This document shows positions 8,614-16,800 of a stretch of 64,000 bases of DNA, in pieces (position 1 is the stretch's first letter; each line of letters starts with the position of its first letter). The notes below the pieces were generated by a model. It saw only the letters and a program-made list of their open reading frames with translations. It searched no databases and was not told the DNA's origin. A program made the position numbers and the translations under genes. The DNA lies in NCBI RefSeq assembly GCF_902810435.1, contig NZ_LR778174.1, forward strand, positions 1,534,501 to 1,598,500, read 5' to 3'. Source of the stretch: Veillonella parvula. GTDB taxonomy: Bacteria > Bacillota > Negativicutes > Veillonellales > Veillonellaceae.

Positions 8614-9141
8614 TTATTGTGCAGCTTCAGTTGTACTTGTTGCAGCTTGATCTGCTTGTTGTGCATTTTGCTGAGCATCTTGTTGCTCTTGGGCTTTAGC
8701 TGCATTTTCAACTTCTTTGATTTGGTCGTCAGAAGCTTTACCCATTTTTGTAATCAAATCATCAGTTACATCAGAGCCACCGCCAACAACAGCGCCTTTC
8801 TCAATAATAACATCAAGTTTTTTCTCTTTCACAAGTTCATTGATTTTTTGTTCTTGATATTGACGATATTCTTGCGCTTTTGCATTCGCAAAGGCATTTA
8901 ATTCTTGATTCGCTTGATTAAATACATTTTGTTTAGATGCTTCATCGGCAGCAGCAATTTTAGCATCTAATTCCGCTTTTTTAGCATTGATTTCTTTAGT
9001 AATTTCAATACCTTTTTCAGTACTGTTTGCTACTTTCACGCTATCAACATAACCAACATTATTAGAACCACAACCACCTAAGATAGCCATAGAAGCTACT
9101 AAAGATGCACCTAATACTAAAGATTTAATACGTTTATTCAT
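8614..9141 (-). CDS. OmpH/Skp-family lipoprotein (third of three)
   Basis: 175 aa with a lipoprotein signal peptide: MNKRIKSLVLG, a hydrophobic stretch, then AILGGC with the lipidated Cys24. The rest resembles Skp/OmpH: a beta strand (VGYVDSVKV), a charged helical coiled coil (about 45-125), a conserved VIIEKGAVVGGGSDVTDDLI block, and a Gln/Ala-rich tail. Skp proteins chaperone unfolded outer-membrane proteins in the periplasm. A lipid-anchored form would be tethered to a membrane rather than free. The start is supported by AAGGAG 7 nt upstream. It is one of three adjacent paralogues, each anchored differently, between bamA and lpxD. Confidence 0.85.
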   Translation of the reverse strand: MNKRIKSLVLGASLVASMAILGGCGSNNVGYVDSVKVANSTEKGIEITKEINAKKAELDAKIAAADEASKQNVFNQANQELNAFANAKAQEYRQYQEQKINELVKEKKLDVIIEKGAVVGGGSDVTDDLITKMGKASDDQIKEVENAAKAQEQQDAQQNAQQADQAATSTTEAAQ

Positions 9142-9152
9142 AATATAACTCC

Positions 9153-10124
9153 TTATTGAACTCGATAGGACGCCTTCACTGCATCAGTAATATCAAGCCC
9201 TTTAATATTACCACCATCATCGATGATGACTAAATCTAAATGTTGTTCCTCCGCAATAATTGCTACGCGCATACGAACATCTTCTAAAATGGCCTCATGA
9301 AGTGCACTCACTTCAGCTTCTTTATCTGAAAGCTTTTTTGCCCATGTATCATTCCACTCTTGCGCCACAGGCAGGTTATTATTAGCAATGATGGCTTGTG
9401 CTTGTTGTTGTACCATGGAGTCTCGTTTCTCAGCTAATTCCTTCTGTAGGGATGCAGCGTATTGATTGAGCTCTTCCTGCCCTTTTTGTTGCATTGGAGC
9501 AAGCTCAGCCTGTACCTTTGCTTTAATTGAATCCACATCGAAATCCGATGGTTTTCTCTTAGCTAATAAGTCCTTTAATCTTTCTTCTTTTTTAGCTTTT
9601 TCAGCCATAGCCGCTGCTCTTTGTGCATCATCTATATATACACGTGCATCATAGGTATATAAGTCTAGTTGAAGGTTTACGATTTCCAGATCATATTCAT
9701 TAGTACTAACCTTTAACTCAGCTAAATACTTTTGAGTCAATTCATTGCGTTTCGCATTTAATTGCTGATTTAGTTCATTCTCTTTTGTTGCAATACGAGT
9801 TTGCAATTCGACCGTAAGAGCATCTGACAAGGTTGAATCCAGTGCAAGCGTTTTCAACTGTTTATCTTGTGTCTCTGACTTGGCATTTAAGGCTTGTTGT
9901 TCAAGTTCATATTGACGTTGTAAAAGTTCCAGTTCATTTTTGGCTTGTTTATAATCCTCATAGGATGGATTAAACTCTAGTACATCATCAATGCGTACAA
10001 CACCTATTGACATACCATCAGGACCCTGTTGGCGATTTGTTACAAAACCATAGGCCCAAATCATAGCACTTATTGCAGCAACGAGAAATATGACTAGTCC
10101 TATATATCGTTGTTTCCCGTTCAT
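9153..10124 (-). CDS. Long OmpH/Skp-like periplasmic coiled-coil protein (second of three)
   Basis: 323 aa, about twice the usual Skp length. An N-terminal transmembrane segment (about 7-29) is followed by the Skp-like strand IGVVRIDDVLEFNP and then a long coiled coil rich in Gln, Glu, Lys and Ala (about 55-270). It ends with LDLVIIDDGGNIKGLDITDAV, the Skp C-terminal strand pair. It appears to contain two Skp-like tentacle units in tandem. GGGAG lies about 8 nt before ATG 10124. A role in chaperoning outer-membrane proteins is inferred from family and the bamA neighbourhood. Envelope spacing is another possibility given the length. Confidence 0.75.
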   Translation of the reverse strand: MNGKQRYIGLVIFLVAAISAMIWAYGFVTNRQQGPDGMSIGVVRIDDVLEFNPSYEDYKQAKNELELLQRQYELEQQALNAKSETQDKQLKTLALDSTLSDALTVELQTRIATKENELNQQLNAKRNELTQKYLAELKVSTNEYDLEIVNLQLDLYTYDARVYIDDAQRAAAMAEKAKKEERLKDLLAKRKPSDFDVDSIKAKVQAELAPMQQKGQEELNQYAASLQKELAEKRDSMVQQQAQAIIANNNLPVAQEWNDTWAKKLSDKEAEVSALHEAILEDVRMRVAIIAEEQHLDLVIIDDGGNIKGLDITDAVKASYRVQ

Positions 10125-10153
10125 TGTCGTTCTCCCTTACATAGAACTACAGT

Positions 10154-10642
10154 TTATTTTTTTGCATCAGTAGCTAGTTTTTTCAATACTTGATCTGTAA
10201 TATCAACACCACCGTATAGTACAGTGTCTTTAGTCATAACAACGCTAAGACCTTTAGCATCACCAACCGCTTTTGCAGCCTCCATAGCTTTATCTTGAAC
10301 GGATTTAGCAATTTCTTGATCTTTTTTAGCTAGGTTTTGACGAGCTTCTTCAGCAATTTTTTGTTTAGTAGCATCATCTTGTGCTGCATCAATTTTAGCT
10401 TGCGTTTCTTGTTGTAATTGGCTTTGATAGCTCATATATTCTTGAGCTGCAGAGATATAAATTGGATTATCTTGAGACAACATACGAGATGTATCGATAA
10501 CCCCAATAGTACTAGTCCCACTATTACTACTAGGCGAAGCCATTTGCGTATAAGCTAACGCACCAATACCAACAATAAAAATAGCAGCAATGACGATGGA
10601 AAAAATCTTTACATTCGCCTTGTTGTTCATCATTCGCATCAT
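10154..10642 (-). CDS. OmpH/Skp-family periplasmic chaperone, membrane-anchored (first of three)
   Basis: 162 aa with an N-terminal hydrophobic segment (about 12-31) ending in no clear cleavage site (TQMASPSS), so it is probably an anchor. Then come the Skp strand IGVIDTSRML, a two-helix coiled coil (about 60-125) and LSVVMTKDTVLYGGVDITDQVLKKL, the classic Skp/OmpH C-terminus. Start ATG 10642 has GAGGG 9 nt upstream. It lies directly downstream of bamA, as skp does in proteobacteria. Between the two genes there is a strong hairpin without a U-tract (10701-10732). Confidence 0.85.
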   Translation of the reverse strand: MMRMMNNKANVKIFSIVIAAIFIVGIGALAYTQMASPSSNSGTSTIGVIDTSRMLSQDNPIYISAAQEYMSYQSQLQQETQAKIDAAQDDATKQKIAEEARQNLAKKDQEIAKSVQDKAMEAAKAVGDAKGLSVVMTKDTVLYGGVDITDQVLKKLATDAKK

Positions 10643-10700
10643 AATAGAGTGCCCTCATTTCTTTAAATCACTGCATCAAAGGATGCCATATAGAGATATT

Positions 10701-10732
10701 GGTGAAAGCCTCTTTAAAAAGAGGCCTTCACC
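10701..10732 (-). other. Strong hairpin between bamA and the first ompH-like gene
   Basis: The two arms, 10701-10715 and 10718-10732, pair with one mismatch: GGTGAA and TTCACC outside, GCCTCTTT and AAAGAGGC inside, loop of 2 nt. No T-run follows on the minus strand, so it is more likely a processing or 3'-end-stabilising element than a full terminator. Confidence 0.55.
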
Positions 10733-10748
10733 ATATACATTTACAATA

Positions 10749-12917
10749 TTAGAATTGTGTACCGAAGCTGAAGTGGAATTTATTTTTGTGTTTACCCACA
10801 CCATAGTCAAGTTTAACAGGACCAATTGGGGTTGTAATACGAACACCAGCACCAACGCCATAGTTAAAGGATTTTTTGCTGTTATACCATGTAACATTTG
10901 GTGCATCCCATGCATCACCAATATCACCGAATAACACACCGCTAACTTTCTTAACAATTGGGAAACGGAATTCCAACGTAGCATTGTACATCTTTTTACC
11001 ACGGAATTGATCATCTTCATAACCACGTAAGGAATCAGCACCGCCCAACGTGAACAATTGGCTATAAGGAGCATCACCTTGGATGAAACCAGCACGTGCA
11101 CGGAATGCCAATACATTCTTAGCACCCAATTTCTTGTACATACGAGTTTCAGCTGTGAATTTGTAGAAGTCGAAGTCACCGCCCAAGCCATGACCAGCCC
11201 ATTGTGTAGTATAAGAAATACGACGACCACGAGTTGGTTCATAGATATTATCACGAGAATCGTATACTTTTTGCCATGTTACGGAGTTAATGCGACCGAA
11301 GTTATTTTTTACATAGTTGTCAGATGCGAAGTTATAGGAACCATTATCCCAGTTTGTACCTTTACCCGCATTTTTATCATAACGGAAGCCAGAGCTATCA
11401 TCATCATCCCATTTATAAGAATCTTTACGGGATTCTAATGTCAAGTAATCACGAGTATATTCCCCAGTTTGACGTCCGAACGAAATATTAAAGCCACGAG
11501 ATTTCTTATTGTATTCTGCTACTTCATTACCATCTTCATTGTAATCTGTGTATTCATCTTCGCGGTTGAAGAAGGAGAAGCCAAGGGATGTACCTTTGCT
11601 ATCGATCCAAGGTTTCAAGTAGGAGATTTGGTAGTTCTTATATTTTTTCTTACCACCGATTTCCCAGTGAACTTTAAATTTATCGCCAGTACCACGGAAG
11701 TTATCTTCACCGAATTCAACGATACCCATCAACCCATCAGATTTAGAGTAACCAGCACCTAATGTGATGGTACCAGTCTTATGTTCCAATACATCGATTT
11801 CAATAATTACATTATTTGGATCTTGTTCACCTGGCAACATACGAACGTTTACGTCATCAAAGAAACCTAAGTTATATACGCGTTCTACAGAACGACGTAC
11901 CAAGAATTTATTAAAAGGTTTTCCTTTCTTTTGAACAAATTCACGAGTAATAACTTTATTGCGAGTTTTCTTGTTACCTGCTGGAATGATATCTTCTACG
12001 ATACCTTCAACAATGTGTATATGAAGTACGCCTTGGTCATCTACACGGACACCATCAACGTGTGCTAACATATAGCCATCACGAGCATATGCAGCATTAA
12101 TACCTTGGACTTTTTGCCCTACAGATACAGAGTTAAGAACTTGACCTGGTTGAATATCCATGAACTTAGTCAATACTTCGGAGGAATATACAGTATTACC
12201 TTCAAAGGAAACGCCAGTAGTAACTGGATTTACGGTTACGGCAAAGTCCAATTTTACGCCTTCAGGCACGGAAGTAAATACAGGATTTACTTCAGAGAAG
12301 TACCCAGTATTACCAAGATTAGTTACATCTTTAAATACGCCATCAACAGATACGGCATCGCCAACTTTTTCAGTTAAAATTGGCAACAAATTTGCTTGCT
12401 GTTCAGCTGTAACGCCAGATATAGATAAACCGGTAATCAATTTACCTACGTAAGGATTAACAGATTCTGCACTAGCAGATGTGACATATTGTGCTTCTAC
12501 TGTTGTAACAGCTTGAGTTTGGCCATTTTCAGCAGCCTTATCAAGATCAGTACCACCAGTAGTTTTAGATACCATTTTTACTTGTTTATCATCAGTTTTT
12601 AAAGCAGCATTATTGACTGTAACAGTTCCATCAGAACCTTTTACTACAGTGCCGTCACTAGATATAGTCGTATCACCACGAGCAGCTAAGATAGCTGCAT
12701 CAGTTTCATCTTGTATAGTTGTAGTAGTTGCATCAGCATTATAAACAGCTTGTGTAGTAGCTGCATCATTTGCTGTAGCAGCATTAGTCGTCGTTGTGCT
12801 ATTTAAATCTGGAGTATAGCCAGCTTGTACCTCAGCAGCAAATACACTGCCTGTCCCCATGACAGCGGTCAACACGGACGCTGCAAGCATACTTTTATAA
12901 GCTTTTGGTTTAAACAT
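10749..12917 (-). CDS. bamA: Outer-membrane protein assembly factor BamA (three POTRA domains)
   Basis: 722 aa. The signal peptide (1-27, cut near VFA) precedes an unusual Thr/Ala/Asp-rich low-complexity stretch (about 30-150). Three POTRA domains follow (about 158-231, 233-305, 307-379), then a 16-strand Omp85 barrel (about 381-722) with LRGYEDDQFRGKK, a version of the lid-lock VRGF/Y motif, and a C-terminal beta signal ending in Phe (FSFGTQF). It folds and inserts outer-membrane beta-barrels. Proteobacterial BamA has five POTRAs; three is typical of other phyla. AGGAGG precedes ATG 12917. It leads the bamA-ompH x3-lpxD-lpxL block with its own extended -10 promoter. Confidence 0.95.
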   Translation of the reverse strand: MFKPKAYKSMLAASVLTAVMGTGSVFAAEVQAGYTPDLNSTTTTNAATANDAATTQAVYNADATTTTIQDETDAAILAARGDTTISSDGTVVKGSDGTVTVNNAALKTDDKQVKMVSKTTGGTDLDKAAENGQTQAVTTVEAQYVTSASAESVNPYVGKLITGLSISGVTAEQQANLLPILTEKVGDAVSVDGVFKDVTNLGNTGYFSEVNPVFTSVPEGVKLDFAVTVNPVTTGVSFEGNTVYSSEVLTKFMDIQPGQVLNSVSVGQKVQGINAAYARDGYMLAHVDGVRVDDQGVLHIHIVEGIVEDIIPAGNKKTRNKVITREFVQKKGKPFNKFLVRRSVERVYNLGFFDDVNVRMLPGEQDPNNVIIEIDVLEHKTGTITLGAGYSKSDGLMGIVEFGEDNFRGTGDKFKVHWEIGGKKKYKNYQISYLKPWIDSKGTSLGFSFFNREDEYTDYNEDGNEVAEYNKKSRGFNISFGRQTGEYTRDYLTLESRKDSYKWDDDDSSGFRYDKNAGKGTNWDNGSYNFASDNYVKNNFGRINSVTWQKVYDSRDNIYEPTRGRRISYTTQWAGHGLGGDFDFYKFTAETRMYKKLGAKNVLAFRARAGFIQGDAPYSQLFTLGGADSLRGYEDDQFRGKKMYNATLEFRFPIVKKVSGVLFGDIGDAWDAPNVTWYNSKKSFNYGVGAGVRITTPIGPVKLDYGVGKHKNKFHFSFGTQF

Positions 12918-12986
12918 AAATTCCTCCTAGAACTCATCCCCATAAAGAGTTTACATCTTATTTATAAAGACTAATAAATCTTTATC

Positions 12987-12995
12987 ATTATAGCA
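12987..12995 (-). promoter_or_regulatory. Extended -10 promoter of bamA
   Basis: TGC-TATAAT on the minus strand (12995-12987), about 70 bp before the bamA ATG. No good -35 is visible, which is acceptable for an extended -10 element. Confidence 0.55.
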
Positions 12996-13154
12996 TAAAT
13001 TGCTTGGAATGAGTACTATATTAAACAAATTTTATGAAATCATAACCACCCGTAGAACGGGTGGTTTGCCCTGACCCTATAAGGGTCTTTCTCTAGTGGT
13101 GGCCCTCTAAAGAGGGCATTGAATGATCTGACAACCACTCTATTACCACTGGCT

Positions 13155-13180
13155 GCCCCCTACTCGGGGGCTTTTATTTT
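13155..13180 (+). terminator. Plus-strand terminator hairpin inside the IS200-type element
   Basis: GCCCCC (13155-13160) pairs with GGGGGC (13166-13171), loop TACTC, followed by TTTTATTTT. IS200 elements are known to carry hairpins that stop outside transcription from reaching tnpA. This one would block antisense reading into the 3' end of tnpA. Confidence 0.7.
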
Positions 13181-13182
13181 GC

Positions 13183-13656
13183 CTATTTTACCGGCTCACC
13201 CGTAAACGGGTCGGTATATTCTTTAAAGTTTAATGTATCTTGTGCTATATCTTCTTGTAACTGATTGCGAATATACTCTTTTATCGCTCCTTCATATCTT
13301 CCCACCGTATCCACATAATATCCTCTACACCAAAAATGTCTATTTCCATACTTATATTTTAAATTTGCGTGTTTATCGAATATCATGAGGCTACTTTTGC
13401 TTTTTAAATATCCCATAAAACTTGATACGCTTAAATGTGGTGGAATTGTTACTAGCATATGTATATGATCCGGACAGCATTCTGCCTCGATAATTTCTAC
13501 ATTTTTTCTCTTACATAAATCTCTTAGAATTTTACCTACATCAGCTTTTATCCGACCATAAATTATTTGCCTTCTATACTTTGGAGCAAAAACAATATGA
13601 TATTTACATCTCCATTTACTATGTGATAAGCTTTTTACGTCATTCATTGACATTGA
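13183..13656 (-). CDS. tnpA: IS200-type Y1 (HUH) transposase TnpA
   Basis: 157 aa and apparently intact. It has the KYHIVFAPKYRRQ opening, the HUH metal motif in CCPDHIHMLV and the tyrosine region FWCRGYYVDTVGR, all typical of IS200 TnpA, and ends at PFTGEPVK. The enzyme cuts and rejoins single-stranded DNA at subterminal hairpins as a dimer. Start ATG 13656 has AGGAGG 4 nt upstream; a second ATG six bases later has more usual spacing. An in-frame extension to 13698 lacks a ribosome site. No TnpB/IscB accompanies it. Confidence 0.95.
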   Translation of the reverse strand, partial: SMSMNDVKSLSHSKWRCKYHIVFAPKYRRQIIYGRIKADVGKILRDLCKRKNVEIIEAECCPDHIHMLVTIPPHLSVSSFMGYLKSKSSLMIFDKHANLKYKYGNRHFWCRGYYVDTVGRYEGAIKEYIRNQLQEDIAQDTLNFKEYTDPFTGEPVK

Positions 13657-13744
13657 ACCTCCTATGTTGAAATGTTGTGGTTGCCAGACCAACTCCATTT
13701 TAGCACTAGGAGGTTCTTTCCTTTTCTCTAAGAAATTTTACTGA

Positions 13745-13763
13745 CCCCCAGTTTAACTGGGGG
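13745..13763. repeat. Left-end hairpin of the IS200-type element
   Basis: Perfect inverted repeat CCCCCAGTT/AACTGGGGG just 5' of tnpA. This is the expected left-end subterminal hairpin recognised by Y1 transposases. Confidence 0.75.
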
Positions 13764-13798
13764 TTTAGTCATGCCTATTCGGCGTACAATTAATATGA

Positions 13799-13835
13799 CT
13801 AGAATGTGCATACCTAAGGGGTTTACACATTCTAG
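13799..13835 (-). other. Hairpin after tamB
   Basis: Perfect 10-bp stem (CTAGAATGTG at 13799-13808 with CACATTCTAG at 13826-13835) around a 17-nt loop, starting 8 bp after the tamB stop. The minus strand has no T-run after it, so it is only a possible 3' end. It lies just outside the IS. Confidence 0.5.
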
Positions 13836-13843
13836 CCATACTC

Positions 13844-16800
13844 TTAAAAGCTACGTGTCCAACGACCACCTATATAATTGTTCCCTTTTGATGTATGCCA
13901 TCCCGTGAACTTAAGGTTTCGTTTAACAGAATATTCTATACCATATTTATTTTGTTTGTTATTAATACCTTGAGAATAAGTCAACATGACTCTCGGTAAT
14001 ACATATTTACCGATTTCAATATTATAATTACTTGCCGTATCCCTATTGGTTGGCTCATCGGGATCAATTGACCCTGTTGTAATATTGATGCGGTCTAACC
14101 CAAGTGTATTTTGTAATGCATCTTGTACATAGCCAAAAGCAAACATTTGAAGCCCTGCTGTAGCCACAGCATTCACATCTTCATTTGTCAAAGTACTACT
14201 ATTTGAATCTGCACCGCGGCCGAAGGTCAACATGGAAATGATTTGCTTTCTAGACAATGTAGGATTAGAGGACAATGATAAGTCCATATGATCCACTGTC
14301 CCTTTTACGCCAAGCATAATAGTGTAATTACTTACATTTGTTTCAGCCTCTAATTGTAAGTTTGGTAAATAAGAGCCACCTACGAAATGGGCATTCCCTT
14401 TTGTAATATTAAATACATGGCTCAAATACTTAAACGTGCCATTTCTAACATCGAATTGACCACTAGCAGTTGGATTTTGTAAGGATCCACCAAAATGAAC
14501 ATCGCCACTGATAAACATGTTGTATAAGGTGCGATCATATAAGCGTACTCCTTTACCAGCATGAACAGTAACATCCACCCCCATATCTTTGGTACTTTCA
14601 CTAGATTGTAAGGAAAGAGGAATTTTGAATTGAATCTTTTCAAGATTTAAAGTACCAATAAGGGTCGGCAATCCATCTCGGTCAGCAATATAAAGTTCAC
14701 CATTCAACGGTCCTCTTACATATTCACTGCGAACCTCTAAGTCTTCTAGCTGAACTGCCGCCTTATAATTAGTAAGAGTATGTCCAGACCAATTTACTTT
14801 AGCAGCCAAACCAGCTGAGCCTTTGCCCATATTAATACGGGATTGGAAATCACCTTGTTGACCAGAGAAAATTAAGTCACCATCAATACCAGTAATTTGA
14901 TTTTCTACACTTGACAATTTCATCGTACCATTACGTACCGATACAGTACCATATGCTTCAGGCTGATCAATAGTGCCTGTAATGTGAACCGTGCCTTTTA
15001 ACGGACCTGTTGCCTCCTTAACACTAGTTGTAAGAAGAGGGATAACAGCCATATCTGCTTCGTTAAAATCAATAGTTACATCCATAGATTTGCTATCATT
15101 TGCTGGAATATACCCAGATGTAAAGATTGCCGCTAATGGAATCTTACCATAGACACTTAGCTTATACCCACTTTTGGCACCTTGAATTCGTTGAATCTGA
15201 ATAACTTGATCTTGCATTGTAGCCAATACAAAACCTTCATCAATACCAACACCATTAAAGGACCCCGACTCTATAGCACTGGATAATTCTACTTTAGGAT
15301 TCTTAGTTTCTCCAGTGATATTCACAACACCAGTCACCCAACCAGTAGCTTGAATATCCTTACCTATAAGTGGCAAGAACGGTACTATATCAACATCCTT
15401 TAATGCAACCTGTAAATCTGCTTGACCATCAAGATCCATCGTACCGCCTATTGCAATAAGACCGTCCCCAACAGGTAGTTTCAAAGTTGTAACTTTAAAT
15501 TTACGATTAGCAAAACTTGCATTGATAGTTGCATCACCAACAATTTTTTCATCAATACTTACATCATTAATCTTGCCTGTTACATTAACACTTGGATTGT
15601 CGCGTGTACCTCCAATTTCAACAGAACCATTTAATTTACCATCAATATGTTCGTTGGACCGGTCTAGCAAGTTTAGTAAATTCTTTACGCTACCATTAGT
15701 AACATCTAATACACCAAATAATTGTCTACTGTCATCAAACTTCATACCACCTTTAACAGCATAGCGACCACCATCGGCTTCAGCAAAGGTGAAATCTTGT
15801 ACATTTACAACCGATTTATCTGCATAAACACGACCATGAATATCGTTCAATAATTCTCCATTAACTGATAAGGCATCAGATGAAATATAGCCATTGAATT
15901 GAGGGTTATCCATAGATCCAGTAATTTGCCCTCGACCAGATACCAACCCATCAACTTTGTAACCCGTATTAATGAGCAATCTGCCCATATCAATATTTTT
16001 ACCTTCAAAATCAACATTAATTACTTCTTTAGATACTGTACCTCCACCTGTGATAGTTGCACCATAACCTTCAATATCAAATCTATAAAGCTCTAATATA
16101 TCATTCTGATAGTTATATTTTGCAAATGCATTAGTCACGAGTTTTCCATAAGCAGAACCATCCCACAAATGAGCACGACCTTCTATAATCGGATTTGCAG
16201 CCGTTCCTGTAATATGATTGTCCGTTTCAAACCAACCCGTAATAGGAACATCTGTAACAGTACGAATCACATTTTCAATACGAGCAGCCCGAGCCCTAGC
16301 ATTTAAATCTAACGCATCCGTATCAAGATTATACCAACCATTAACATCATAGCCCCCATCGCCATCACCAATATGTCCGTTGATAATAGTGAGAATATGG
16401 TTATCTAGCTTAATATCACCATGGATATTATTGAATCGAGCCCCTTTATAATGTACCTCTTGACCCCATACAGTGCCCGTTACATTTGGATTATCTACTA
16501 TGCCTTTTATCGCAAAAGAAGTATTTAAGGTGCCATCAACATCTTGACCAATAATAGGACTTAATGCGGTCAACGGCAATGCATTACCTGAAATAGTGGC
16601 ATCTACGTTACCATTCTGGATATAGCCATACCCGCTAAGCGTCCCATCCCCCATAGTACCTACAACGGTTATGTTTGTACGATTATCAGCATGCGTAAAG
16701 TTAGCTTTTACAGTATCAACCACAACGCCGTGAATACCTATTTGGCGACCTTCAACAGCGCCTACGGCATCTGTAACTTGATTATTTTTTCCTAAAATAC

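Larger units (their letters stand above)
13040..13775 (-). mobile_element. IS200-type insertion sequence (IS200/IS605 family) between tamB and bamA
   Basis: A single Y1 transposase gene flanked by subterminal hairpins instead of terminal inverted repeats, as in IS200. On the 3' side of tnpA four hairpins crowd together: 13044-13066 (10-bp stem, AACCACCCGT), 13073-13087 (GACCCT), 13102-13117 (GCCCTCT) and 13155-13171 (GCCCCC). On the 5' side there is 13745-13763 (CCCCCAGT). Ends are approximate because this family makes no target duplication. The insertion interrupts no gene; it lies between the 3' end of tamB and the bamA promoter. Confidence 0.85.

Noticed and set aside
10676-11254. A 192-codon open frame on the minus strand inside bamA
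   Set aside because: It is a different frame of bamA coding sequence, has no ribosome site and shows no recognisable protein; bamA itself is complete.
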